From positions 310,001-374,000 of the forward strand of contig JAETPU010000001.1 in NCBI GenBank assembly GCA_021771035.1: a stretch of 64,000 nucleotides of DNA, in the 5' to 3' direction. Position 1 is the stretch's first letter; every line of letters begins with the position of its first letter. The translations under genes and the position numbers were made by a program. This DNA comes from Marvinbryantia formatexigens. Lineage in GTDB: Bacteria > Bacillota > Clostridia > Oscillospirales > Ruminococcaceae. The notes beneath the pieces were generated by a model. That model made no database searches, was not told the DNA's origin, and saw only the letters and a list, made by a program, of their open reading frames with translations. Positions 21,594-29,661 of this stretch are shown here, piece after piece.

Positions 21594-21637
21594 AAAGAGC
21601 GTCTATCCCGTGAAGGTTCACGGGATAGACGCTCTTT
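21594..21637. terminator. Bidirectional terminator, 21-bp stem
   Basis: A perfect inverted repeat (21594-21614 with 21617-21637) is bounded by AAA and TTT, between the membrane-protein trio and the converging sugar kinase. Confidence 0.88.
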
Positions 21638-21668
21638 GTGTGTTCGATAGCCAAAACGGCGCCCGCAA

Positions 21669-23141
21669 TTATTTTCCAACAATCGCGCAAAAGCGCTGGT
21701 ATGCCTCGTCCCAGCCCTGGGGCTGCTCGGGCATATAGGTTTTGGGACATTCAGACGCCTGGATCACCCTGCGGATATCCTGGAGCGAGCCTAATTCTCC
21801 CAAGGCGCACAGCTGAACCGCCACATTGCCGCACACTGTCGCCTCAATGGGGCCGGCTACAACCAGTACTCCGCAGCTGGCAGCTGTCAGGCGGCACAAC
21901 AGCCCATCCTTGGTTCCACCGCCCACCACATGGATCACCGGAAACTGCCGGTGGGTGGTCTTAGAAATCTGCTGGAACACATAGCGGTATTTCATCGCCA
22001 GGCTCTCATAGACGCAGCGCATCACTTCTCCCCGGCTCTCGGGGACCCGCTGTCCGGTCTTTTTACAGAACTCCCGGATACGCGCGGGCATATCGCCGGG
22101 CTTGACGAACTCCGGGGCGTCCGGGTCAATAAAGCTGACGAAGCTCTCGCAGGCCAGGGCTTCCCGCTCCAAATCAGCATAGGAGACCTGCTGCCCTTCG
22201 CGGATCCACTGGCGGCGGGATTCCTGAATCAGCCACAGCCCCATGATGTTTTTCAGATAGCGAATCGTGCCGCCAAAGCCGCCCTCATTGGTCAAATTGG
22301 CCGCAGCGGATTCCTCATTGATCATAGGCTCCTGCAATTCCGTCCCAAACAGGCTCCAGGTCCCGCAGCTGATATAGATAAAGTCCTTTTGATCCGTGGG
22401 GACAGCCGCCACCGCGCTGGCGGTATCATGCTGAGCCACCGCGATAACCGGCACCGGCGGTACTCCCAGCTCCTCACACAGCTCCTTTGTGAGCGTCCCA
22501 TGGATACTCGCGGGCTGTATGACCTCTCTGAGAATTTCCGCAGGAATCCCCAACTGCTCCAAAAGTTCCCGATCCCAGTCCCGGGTACGGGCATTCAGCA
22601 TCTGGGAGGTGGAGGCAATCGTATATTCGCTGTGCTGTTCCCCGGTGAGAAAATACGCCAGCAAATCCGGGATAAAGAGCAGGCTTTTTGCCTGCTTGAG
22701 CAACTGCGGGCGCTGCGCCTTGAGCGCAGCCAGCTGAAACAGCGAATTGATGGCTAAGAGCTGGTTCCCGGTGCGCCGGTACAGTTCCCGGGGCTCGATA
22801 ACCCGGTAGACCTCCTCCATAATATGATCGGTCCGGCCGTCCCGGTAGTGAACCGGGTTCTCCAGCAGTTTTCCCTGGGCGTCCAAAAGCCCGAAATCCA
22901 CCCCCCAGGTATCGATACCGATACTCTGAAAGCCGCCCTCCTGCTTGGCCTTTAAAATCCCCTGTTTGATTTCATGAAACAGCCGCAGAATATCCCAATA
23001 CAGAGTTCCGTTGACACTTACCGGATCATTGGAAAACCGGTGGATCTCCTTTAAGCGGATAGCGCCGTTCTCCAGGGAGGCCAGCATGGCACGCCCGCTG
23101 GAAGCGCCGAAATCAAAGGCTAAAACCTGTTTTGCTCCCAT
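21669..23141 (-). CDS. rhaB: FGGY sugar kinase, rhamnulokinase type (probable L-fuculokinase)
   Basis: This 490-aa FGGY-family kinase has FDFGASSGRAML at the N-terminus, GIDTWGVDFGLLD for sugar binding, AQHDTASAVAA, ISCGTWSLFGTE and GGGTKDGLLCRLTA for ATP. By sequence it is closest to rhamnulokinase, which phosphorylates L-rhamnulose at C1. No rhamnose isomerase is in the window, but an L-fucose isomerase is, and the adjacent aldolase is FucA-like, so L-fuculose is the more likely substrate; this is inference. ATG at 23141 follows AAAGGAGGAAG. It is the second gene of the aldolase-kinase operon. Confidence 0.88.
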   Translation of the reverse strand: MGAKQVLAFDFGASSGRAMLASLENGAIRLKEIHRFSNDPVSVNGTLYWDILRLFHEIKQGILKAKQEGGFQSIGIDTWGVDFGLLDAQGKLLENPVHYRDGRTDHIMEEVYRVIEPRELYRRTGNQLLAINSLFQLAALKAQRPQLLKQAKSLLFIPDLLAYFLTGEQHSEYTIASTSQMLNARTRDWDRELLEQLGIPAEILREVIQPASIHGTLTKELCEELGVPPVPVIAVAQHDTASAVAAVPTDQKDFIYISCGTWSLFGTELQEPMINEESAAANLTNEGGFGGTIRYLKNIMGLWLIQESRRQWIREGQQVSYADLEREALACESFVSFIDPDAPEFVKPGDMPARIREFCKKTGQRVPESRGEVMRCVYESLAMKYRYVFQQISKTTHRQFPVIHVVGGGTKDGLLCRLTAASCGVLVVAGPIEATVCGNVAVQLCALGELGSLQDIRRVIQASECPKTYMPEQPQGWDEAYQRFCAIVGK

Positions 23142-23226
23142 GTGAGCTTCCTCCTTTGATAGGAAACAGGGACACGGCAGCATTGACGCGTACCTGTGCC
23201 CCAATTTCAGATCATTCCTTTTCGGC

Positions 23227-23910
23227 CTATGCCTTGCGGTACCGTTTAAAGCCGGGGTGCCGGCCCTTCATATTGAATTTCTCCCGCAGCTTCAGGCAAT
23301 CCTGAATTTGGGTTTCATTCAGTTCCTTTTCGCCGCCCAGCTGAATGGCAACCAGGCTGGTCTTGGCAAACAGCTCCAAAGTTTCCATCTTATAGTAGGC
23401 GGTCATCACATCGACGCCCACCGCCAGGGCTCCGTGGTTCTGCAGCAGGATAACGTCATGCTCCGGCAGGTACGGCTTTACAGAATCCGGGACCTCCTGG
23501 GTGGACGGCGTGCCATAGTTGGCAATCGGCACCGAGCCCAAAGCCAGAATAGCCTCCGGCATGGTATAGCGGTCCAGCGGGATATTGGCAATCGCAAATC
23601 CGGTGGCTGTGGGCGGATGGGCGTGTACCACCGCGGTGATATCCTCCCGCTCCTTATAGCAAATCAGGTGCATGGGGAACTCCGAGGAGGGCTTATAGCC
23701 TTCCTTTGCCTCCAGGATATTTCCCTGGGCATCAGCCTTCACCAGGATATCCGGCTCAATCATGGCCTTGCTTACGCCGGTGGGCGTGGTGATAAAGGTA
23801 TTTTCATCCAGTTTAATGGAAATATTTCCGTCGTTGGAGGCAACCCAGCCCATCTGCCAAAGGCGGTGGGCCACAAAGGTAATCTGTTCTCTTGCCTGCT
23901 GTTCCGTCAT
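23227..23910 (-). CDS. fucA: Class II aldolase, L-fuculose-phosphate aldolase type
   Basis: This 227-aa zinc aldolase would split L-fuculose-1-phosphate (or the rhamnulose analogue) into dihydroxyacetone phosphate and L-lactaldehyde. Zinc ligands and catalytic Glu are visible with the same spacing as E. coli FucA, shifted by four: Glu77 (SSEFPMH), His96 and His98 (VVHAHPP), His159 (LLQNHG). It is first in the operon with the kinase, divergent from the DeoR regulator. Confidence 0.93.
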   Translation of the reverse strand: MTEQQAREQITFVAHRLWQMGWVASNDGNISIKLDENTFITTPTGVSKAMIEPDILVKADAQGNILEAKEGYKPSSEFPMHLICYKEREDITAVVHAHPPTATGFAIANIPLDRYTMPEAILALGSVPIANYGTPSTQEVPDSVKPYLPEHDVILLQNHGALAVGVDVMTAYYKMETLELFAKTSLVAIQLGGEKELNETQIQDCLKLREKFNMKGRHPGFKRYRKA

Positions 23911-24108
23911 TGCTATGACCTTCCTTTCACTGTAAAGCGGGAGTCTCCCGCAATCTTATGTTCTCCCGATTTCAGCGGGCGGTATTCCCAGGCCGAAACC
24001 GGGGATGTTCAGCATTCGTTCCCCCTCTTTTTCTGATGCCTGTTTGATGGAAATGATCGGAACCATCAAAATTTACGCGGCTTTCTGGTTTTATTATAAT
24101 AAGGGCTT

Positions 24109-24129
24109 GCCAAACCGTCCAGGTTTGGC
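24109..24129. promoter_or_regulatory. Inverted repeat, candidate operator for the fucA promoter
   Basis: A perfect 8-bp inverted repeat GCCAAACC / GGTTTGGC with a 5-base spacer lies just upstream of a minus-strand TTATAATAA. It would overlap the -35/spacer region of the aldolase-kinase promoter, a good place for repression or for a catabolite regulator. Confidence 0.55.
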
Positions 24130-24148
24130 GTATTATTTGAGCATAAGC

Positions 24149-24193
24149 AATCAAAACAATCACAAAAGAATCAAATTCAATCATTTATAATCA
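24149..24193. promoter_or_regulatory. Five phased AATCA repeats upstream of the DeoR gene
   Basis: AATCA occurs at 24149, 24158, 24169, 24179 and 24189, spaced 9-11 bases, about one helical turn, and the last copies overlap a TATAAT at 24186-24191. Repeated short half-sites are typical DeoR-family operators, so this is probably the autoregulatory site. Confidence 0.6.
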
Positions 24194-24209
24194 AGAGGAC
24201 GGCGGAACA

Positions 24210-24971
24210 ATGATTACCTACGAACGACAGAAGGAAATTCTCAACCTGCTGCGCACAAAGGATTCGCTGACAGTTCAGAGCCTGTGCGCCAAATTATATG
24301 CCAGCCCCGCTACCGTGCGGCGGGATTTGGCGCAGATGGAACGGGAGGGCCTGATTATCCGTGTGCGCGGCGGCGCCGCTCTGCGGGACACCAGAAGCCG
24401 GGACACCCCGTTTCTGCTGCGCAGCAGTATCAACCTGGAAAAGAAGGAAGCCATTGCCCAGCTGGTGCTTCCGCTGATCCGGGGCTGCTCCTGTGTGATG
24501 ATGGATTCCAGCACCACCACCGCCGCTGTCGCCCGGCTTTTGAGCGGGTTTCATGATTTGACCGTCATCACCAACGGCCTGCCCGCCATTGCGGCTCTCA
24601 ACGAATATTCCGATGCCAGAGTGATCTGCACGGGCGGCGCGGTGAAAAACAATTCCTCCCTTTTGGGGGAAGCCGCCGCCGAGACCGTATCCCGCTACTG
24701 TGCCGACGCCTTCCTGTTCTCCTGCCGCGGTGTGGATGCCCAGCAAGGTGTGACGGACGCCGACGAGGAGGTAGCCGCCCTCAAGCGCCGCATGATGTCC
24801 CGAGCGAAGCTCAAAATTCTTTTATGTGACAGTACAAAATTTTCCGCTTCCTTCCTGTGCCGGGTGTGTTCACTCTCTGAAATCGATGTGCTGGTTTCCA
24901 ATGCCCCCGCACCCGAAGCCCTTTCTTCGGGCTTTCGGGGCAGGCTTGTGTATCCCGGCTGCTCCCAATAA
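24210..24971 (+). CDS. DeoR-family transcriptional regulator
   Basis: This 253-aa protein has an N-terminal helix-turn-helix (about 5-58; SLTVQSLCAKLYASPATVRRDL) and a DeoR C-terminal sugar-phosphate sensor domain with DSSTTT (phosphate contact), VITNGLPAIAAL and DSTKF. It is divergent from the aldolase-kinase operon, which it presumably represses until a fuculose-type phosphate accumulates. An AT-rich promoter with repeated AATCA lies before it. Confidence 0.93.
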   Translation: MITYERQKEILNLLRTKDSLTVQSLCAKLYASPATVRRDLAQMEREGLIIRVRGGAALRDTRSRDTPFLLRSSINLEKKEAIAQLVLPLIRGCSCVMMDSSTTTAAVARLLSGFHDLTVITNGLPAIAALNEYSDARVICTGGAVKNNSSLLGEAAAETVSRYCADAFLFSCRGVDAQQGVTDADEEVAALKRRMMSRAKLKILLCDSTKFSASFLCRVCSLSEIDVLVSNAPAPEALSSGFRGRLVYPGCSQ

Positions 24972-24994
24972 ACCGTTCCTCAGCTGCGCGGGTA

Positions 24995-25019
24995 TTTTCT
25001 CCCGCCAAAGCGGAGAAAA
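24995..25019. terminator. Short terminator between converging genes
   Basis: TTTTCTCCCGC and GCGGAGAAAA pair with one bulge, flanked by A/T on both sides, in the 79-base gap between the DeoR gene and the beta-propeller gene. Confidence 0.55.
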
Positions 25020-25050
25020 GCGTCGGCAAATCAAGGCCCCACCGGCTTCT

Positions 25051-26364
25051 TTAAGAGAACCACTCCTGGCTCCAGCCGGACAAATCGGGCTGGAAGCTCC
25101 AGCGGCCTGCCAGGGTTTGATTCTCCCACGCCACATTTGCCTGTATGGAAATCCGCTCTCCCTGCCGGCTGAAGGTTATGGGCTCCTCCACCACCCTGCC
25201 CAAAGGCTGCATACGCACAGGAGAATCAGAACCGGCCTCCATCAGCATCACATAGGAATTATCCTCCTCGTTAATGGTATCGGGAGCCACATTATTTACT
25301 ACATACAGCTTAGCATCCGCCATATAAAAACTGTTCATAGCCCCCAGCACAGCCCGTGTGACCGGCTCAGCCCCGGTATCCGTCAGATCGATGCTGGTGA
25401 ACACGGCATAGCTGAACACATACTGGTTGGTGAGCATCTGCAACTGCCCGGGCTCGAGGGCCTCAGGCTGTGCGCCGCCCCGCCTGCAATAGGGCACATA
25501 CGCACTCAGAGGAGAATTCCCGTCCAGTTTGGTGGTGGTTTCCCAGTGTGTCGCCAGGTAGAGCTGTCCATCCAGGATTTCGACCCCCTCCAGCCAGCCG
25601 GACTGGGCAAATGTGTCCTGAAGCTGCGGTTCCAGGGGATTTTCCAGGGAATAGACGCTCACGGAGGCGCTGGCCTGGGAGAGGGGCTCATAGGGGGAGC
25701 CTGACAGCCGGGAGCGGTAGGAGGAGTCCTGCAGTATGACCAGCTTATCCTCCCACACCAGTATGCCGCAGATGTCCTCCTGCTCCAGCGGAACTTGAAG
25801 CGGGGAGGATTCATCCTCCTCACGCGTAATGAGGAGGGACTTATTTCCTGATGCCTGGGAAAGGGAATACTTGTATTCCCCATACTGGGCGGATTTTGGA
25901 AACTCCTTGCGCCGGTACTGATTCCTGTCCCAGCTGCCCTCCCAGCTACCACTTCCCCCGTATTTTTGGGCGCGCATGATAGCAGTACGCACCTGCGCAT
26001 AATCGGACACGGCCTCAGAAGCCTGTATGTCCACAGCCGCGGCGTCCGAACTTTCATGCTGTCCTGTCGTGTCCGCATTGCCGGACATATTTGTTCCATT
26101 TGTAGCGGGAATTCCGCCAAGGCGCCACAGATACAGGCCCACCGCCAACACAGCCAGGCAGGCCGCCGCGGGAACCCATCCGCGAAAGCGTCGCAACGCA
26201 CCTTTCTTACCGGCAGATTCTCCCGAGCCTGCCGGTTTTCCCTCTTTCCTCACCCATTCGGGTACAGCCTGTGTGGGAACCGGAGTGCTTCGATAAAGGT
26301 TGTCCAGTTCCTTTTTTAACGTATGGCTCCACTGATCCAATTCCCTTTTTTCCCTCCGGTTCAC
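25051..26364 (-). CDS. Membrane-anchored beta-propeller protein, putative sigma-factor partner
   Basis: This 437-aa protein has a charged cytoplasmic N-terminus (1-60), one membrane helix (about 63-80) and an extracytoplasmic region resembling the secreted beta-propeller domain family (VWEDKLVILQDS, VSVYSLENP, VEILDGQLYLAT, and FYMADAKLYVVNN). GTG at 26364 overlaps the sigma-factor stop as GTGA and has GGGAGG before it. A cytoplasmic tail, one helix and an outer sensor next to a sigma gene suggest an anti-sigma or signal-relay role, though no classical anti-sigma motif is visible. It seems shorter than usual members. Confidence 0.72.
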   Translation of the reverse strand: MNRREKRELDQWSHTLKKELDNLYRSTPVPTQAVPEWVRKEGKPAGSGESAGKKGALRRFRGWVPAAACLAVLAVGLYLWRLGGIPATNGTNMSGNADTTGQHESSDAAAVDIQASEAVSDYAQVRTAIMRAQKYGGSGSWEGSWDRNQYRRKEFPKSAQYGEYKYSLSQASGNKSLLITREEDESSPLQVPLEQEDICGILVWEDKLVILQDSSYRSRLSGSPYEPLSQASASVSVYSLENPLEPQLQDTFAQSGWLEGVEILDGQLYLATHWETTTKLDGNSPLSAYVPYCRRGGAQPEALEPGQLQMLTNQYVFSYAVFTSIDLTDTGAEPVTRAVLGAMNSFYMADAKLYVVNNVAPDTINEEDNSYVMLMEAGSDSPVRMQPLGRVVEEPITFSRQGERISIQANVAWENQTLAGRWSFQPDLSGWSQEWFS

Positions 26365-26900
26365 TGAGCGTTCCTCCCTTCTATCCGCTGGCGCAGTTTT
26401 TTCAGTGCCCGGTACCGCTTGGAGCTGACCGTTCCCTGAGGCTCCCGCAGAATCTGAGCCACCTGACGCTCTGTATACCCATACACCACGCACAGCAGCA
26501 CAATCATCCGCTCCTGAGGCTTCAGGCTGTTAAGTGCGCCAAGCAGCGTCAAGCGCTCGGCTGAAAGCTCCTCAAACCGGACGTCCCCCATTAATTGGGA
26601 AGCCATCTCTTCAAAGCTTGTGTTGCCTTTTTCCCGGATAATCCCCCGGATCCTGCGCTTACACTGGGCGGACAGGATCTGAAACATCCATGAGTGAAAC
26701 GCCGCGGGCTCCCGGAGCTTTCCTATTCCCCGATAGGCCTGTGTGAAGGCCTCCGCCACAGCGTCCTCAGCATCGGCGGGATTTCCCAGGGAATACAGAG
26801 CAAACCGGTAGAGCTCTCCCTGCAGCTGTGTATAAAGGCTTGCAAACGCCTCTTTGTCACCGTCTTTCGCCTGTTTGACAAGCTGGGCCTGCACAGTCAT
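26361..26900 (-). CDS. RNA polymerase sigma factor, ECF type
   Basis: At 179 aa this is a two-domain sigma-70 relative. Region 2 covers about 10-80 (FASLYTQLQGELYRFAL, DAEDAVAEAFTQAYRGI, FHSWMFQI). Region 4 covers about 120-175 (LKPQERMIVLLC, YTERQVAQIL, TVSSKRYRALKKLR). ECF factors redirect RNA polymerase to stress or envelope regulons. It overlaps the next gene by four bases, so the two are translationally coupled, the usual arrangement for sigma/anti-sigma pairs. Confidence 0.92.
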   Translation of the reverse strand: MTVQAQLVKQAKDGDKEAFASLYTQLQGELYRFALYSLGNPADAEDAVAEAFTQAYRGIGKLREPAAFHSWMFQILSAQCKRRIRGIIREKGNTSFEEMASQLMGDVRFEELSAERLTLLGALNSLKPQERMIVLLCVVYGYTERQVAQILREPQGTVSSKRYRALKKLRQRIEGRNAQ

Positions 26901-27099
26901 AGTTCTCTCCCCACACTTCCTCTGTTATACTGGTGCCGCTGACACCTTAAATTCCTGCAAAACAACCGCATTCCCGCCAATTTTCTTTTTAAGCGTTCTC
27001 TCGGCAGGCAGCCTCCTATCGTTGCACAGAACCTGGCCCAGCCGGGGGCGTTCTATCATTTCATCACACCGCCGCCTTTAAACCGTTTCTACGCGAATA

Positions 27100-27203
27100 C
27101 TATACCATAAAAAAGAAAGCGAAGCTTTCATACCCGTGGTTCAATGTTCTCTCAGCCGTCTGAAGCTACGCTTCAGTTCACGGCGTGAGGTTATTATACC
27201 ATA
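27100..27203 (-). repeat. Structured dispersed repeat, module A copy 1
   Basis: Minus-strand reading: TTATGGTATAAT (extended -10-like), then a long hairpin CTCA, GCCGT, CTGAAGC / GCTTCAG, ACGGC, TGAG, a single-stranded stretch ending ACCACGGGTATG, then GAAAGC-TTC-GCTTTC and a T run. This is the layout of a small RNA gene with its own terminator. The second copy at 48.0 kb keeps every stem with different bases. Confidence 0.72.
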
Positions 27204-27340
27204 AAGCCAAGATAAACCGGGACGTTTTGCGGTTTGGCATAAGCCAAACACCGGCCTTGCCTTTGAGCCGGTGAGCAAAACTCCACCAATCATCAAAGAT
27301 GATTGTATGTCCACGCCCTGCGTGAACATTGTACCATAAT
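27204..27340 (-). repeat. Structured dispersed repeat, module B copy 2
   Basis: Read on the minus strand: TTATGGTACAATG, two small variable hairpins (TTCACG/CGTG and AATCATC/GATGATT), then the conserved three-way core: GGAGTTTTGC, ACCGGC/GCCGGT, TTTGGC-ttat-GCCAAA, GCAAAACGTCC. It ends exactly where module A begins. Confidence 0.72.
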
Positions 27341-27382
27341 TCCGCCTAAAATGCCTCCCCTCAAGTTTTAGTGCAGGACGCA

Positions 27383-27412
27383 TTGACAGCCCATCTCTGC
27401 ATATGATATAAT
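27383..27412 (+). promoter_or_regulatory. Promoter of the ABC-F leader and gene
   Basis: TTGACA at 27383-27388, an 18-base spacer and TATAAT at 27407-27412. The transcript would carry a leader of roughly 450 bases with a leader peptide and two terminators before the ABC-F gene. Confidence 0.85.
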
Positions 27413-27540
27413 GCCTCTGCTGAAACTTAGGCATCCGGGACAGCTGCCGCCCTGTTAAATGCAGTGGGCACTGCAACGCTCCCCGGCCGGTTTCTTGCAA
27501 GGTTCTATTTATGATCAGTTTTAAACGATTGGAGTTGGGA

Positions 27541-27699
27541 ATGTGCGCAATTTTGCTTGCTAGAAAACAGGATGAAACAAAGTTCCGCTGGAAGGCGGTT
27601 TGTTTTGTGTTGTCTCTGGCAGGGAAAACGGCGTGCGTTTCCCGCTTTTTTTATTTCCAGCTCAGGACCATTCTGGAAAGGCCGCGGGGAATGTTGTAG
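27541..27699 (+). CDS. Regulatory leader peptide of the ABC-F gene (TetM-leader type)
   Basis: This 52-codon frame starts at the ATG at 27541 with GGAG six bases upstream. Its second half (SLAGKTACVSRFFYFQ, then RTILERPRGML) matches the leader peptides known upstream of tet(M)-type and related ribosome-protection genes. Its stop codon, TAG at 27697-27699, falls in the loop of the second terminator hairpin, and the first terminator lies within the frame, so ribosome position can decide whether the terminators form. The family match is from memory of conserved residues. Confidence 0.8.
   Translation: MCAILLARKQDETKFRWKAVCFVLSLAGKTACVSRFFYFQLRTILERPRGML
27619..27654 (+). terminator. First leader terminator of the ABC-F gene
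   Basis: The arm around GGGAAAACG (27619-27630) pairs with CGTTTCCCGC (27636-27645) with two bulged bases, followed by TTTTTTT. It is inside the leader-peptide frame. Confidence 0.72.
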
Positions 27700-27715
27700 T
27701 TTCCCACGGCCTTTT
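27680..27715 (+). terminator. Second leader terminator of the ABC-F gene
   Basis: GGCCG..GGGAA pairs with TTCCC.CGGCC and is followed by TTTTT. The loop holds the leader-peptide stop codon. A ribosome stalled or slowed in the leader by an antibiotic would be expected to block this hairpin and let transcription reach the ABC-F gene. Confidence 0.85.
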
Positions 27716-27868
27716 TGCATCCAAAGCATTCCGTTTATCCTTCCGGGGAATCCCAACCGTTTGAAGGCGGCGCTTTCAAACCTTCGGTCAGTGCCAATGA
27801 GATCCGGCGTGTCCTTCGGCCCGGACAGCATGGGCACGAATCCCGACCTAGAAGGAAGGAGTATTTTT

Positions 27869-29437
27869 ATGTCTACCATTCATATAGAGGATTTAAGTTT
27901 TTCCTACCCTACCAGCGGGGATGCCATCTTTGAGCACGTTACGCTTCAGCTGGACACCTCCTGGAAGCTGGGGCTGGTGGGACGAAACGGGCGGGGGAAA
28001 ACCACGCTGCTGCGCCTGTTGACCGGCGAGCTGGCTGGAAGCGGGACCCTGGTTTCTCCGGTATCCTTTGACTATTTCCCCTTTTCCATCACTGAGGACG
28101 CCACGGCCCTGGCGGTGTGCCGCGGCATCATCGCCCCCTTTACACAGTGGGAGCAGCGGATGGAAACGCTGCTGGCTTCCCCCACTCCGCAGAACTTGGA
28201 GGCCTATGGGGATATTCTGGAGCAGTACACCGCCGCGGACGGCTATACCATCGACGAACTGATCGAAGCGGAGATCTCCAAACTCGGCGTGACGCCCCAG
28301 GTGCTCAACCGGCGGTTTTTCTCTCTGAGCCCCGGCGAACAGGTCAAACTGCAGCTGGCCTCCCTGTTCTTAAAAAAGCATCGTTTTCTGCTGATTGACG
28401 AGCCCACCAACCATCTGGACGAGGACGGCCGCCGGTGCCTGGGGGATTATCTGAGCAAAAAAAGCGGCTTTTTGCTGGTGTCCCACGACCGTGATTTTTT
28501 GGACCGCAGCTGTGATCATATCCTGAGTATCAACCGGCACAGCCTGGAATTGGTTACAGGCAACTACTCCACCTGGTGGGAAAATTTCCAGCGGCACCAG
28601 CAGTTCGAGGAACGCCGCAATCAGGCCCTGCGCAGGGAAATCCGCCATCTCTCCGATGCCGCGAGGGCTACGGAAGGCTGGTCCAATCAGGTGGAAGCAT
28701 CCAAAATCGGCAGCTATGATAAGGGTTATATCGGGCACAAGTCCGCCAAGATGATGAAGCGTGCCAAGGTGCTGCAATCCCGCAGAGAAAAAGCTCTTGA
28801 GGAGGCTTCTTCCCTGCTCTCCGAGCAGGATATCCCGCCCTCCCTGCGCCTGCATCTGGCGCCTGTACCCGGCAAGGCCCTGCTGAATGTCCAGGATTTA
28901 ACCGTTAAGCTGGGGGAACGGGTTCTCTTCTCCCATCTGAGCTTTTGTGTATCCCCTGGAGATCGCATTGCCCTGCGGGGCTCCAACGGAACAGGAAAAT
29001 CCACCCTGCTGCGCCTGCTGTCGGGGGATACTTCCATCCCCTATACCGGCAGTATCCGGCGTAATGGCGGGCTGCTCCTCTCACAGGTTCCCCAGGAATC
29101 CGCGTTTCTGCATGGGGAGATGCGGGAATTTATCCGGGAGTCTCAGCTGGAAGAAAGCCTGTTCAAGGCCATCCTGCGCAAGCTGGATTTCAGCCGGCAG
29201 CAATTTGATAAGCGCCTGGAGGAACTCAGCGCGGGCCAGCAGAAGAAGCTGCTGGTTGCCCGCAGCCTGTGCCAAAGGGCCAACCTGTTTTTATGGGACG
29301 AGCCTCTCAACTTTCTGGATGTGCTCTCCCGTACCCAGCTGGAACAGCTGCTCTTATCCCAGGAGCCCACCATGATCTTTGTGGAGCACGACCGGCGCTT
29401 TCAGCAAAATGTGGCGACCCGGGAAATCATTTTATGA
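27869..29437 (+). CDS. ABC-F ribosome-protection protein (Lsa/Vga-like)
   Basis: This 522-aa cytoplasmic protein has two ATP-binding domains and no membrane segments: Walker A GRNGRGKTT near 35-45 and GSNGTGKST near 375, signatures LSPGEQVKLQ and LSAGQQKKLL, Walker B LLIDEPTNHLD and LFLWDEPLNFLD, with a linker of about 80 residues in between. ABC-F proteins bind the ribosomal E site and remove lincosamides, streptogramins, pleuromutilins or related drugs, or act as housekeeping factors. The LSPGEQ-type sequence and the drug-responsive leader favour a resistance role. AGAAGGAAGGAG precedes the ATG. Confidence 0.88.
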   Translation: MSTIHIEDLSFSYPTSGDAIFEHVTLQLDTSWKLGLVGRNGRGKTTLLRLLTGELAGSGTLVSPVSFDYFPFSITEDATALAVCRGIIAPFTQWEQRMETLLASPTPQNLEAYGDILEQYTAADGYTIDELIEAEISKLGVTPQVLNRRFFSLSPGEQVKLQLASLFLKKHRFLLIDEPTNHLDEDGRRCLGDYLSKKSGFLLVSHDRDFLDRSCDHILSINRHSLELVTGNYSTWWENFQRHQQFEERRNQALRREIRHLSDAARATEGWSNQVEASKIGSYDKGYIGHKSAKMMKRAKVLQSRREKALEEASSLLSEQDIPPSLRLHLAPVPGKALLNVQDLTVKLGERVLFSHLSFCVSPGDRIALRGSNGTGKSTLLRLLSGDTSIPYTGSIRRNGGLLLSQVPQESAFLHGEMREFIRESQLEESLFKAILRKLDFSRQQFDKRLEELSAGQQKKLLVARSLCQRANLFLWDEPLNFLDVLSRTQLEQLLLSQEPTMIFVEHDRRFQQNVATREIIL

Positions 29438-29661
29438 CGAAAAGTCAGTTTTTCTTGACAGGCTTTCGCCGGGATGGTAGTCTGAAACAAAAGGTATCTG
29501 TCCGGCAGCCACAGGCGCCGGCGCCTTATCCCCTTTGCAGCCTCCAAACGGCGTAAATGGCAAATTAAAAAGTGCGGCGTGAGGTATAGGGCACAGGGAG
29601 AATATTTTTCAAAGCGGACGCCCAGCCAGTCCCGAATGACAATCAGAAAGGCGGAAACAGC

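Noticed and set aside
27120..27190. Likeness of module A to a TPP riboswitch (GGCTGAGAG followed by CC-rich bases on the minus strand)
   Set aside because: The GGGTAATGCCAGCGTAGGG half and the GGGGTGC block of the aptamer are absent; the match is limited to about ten bases.
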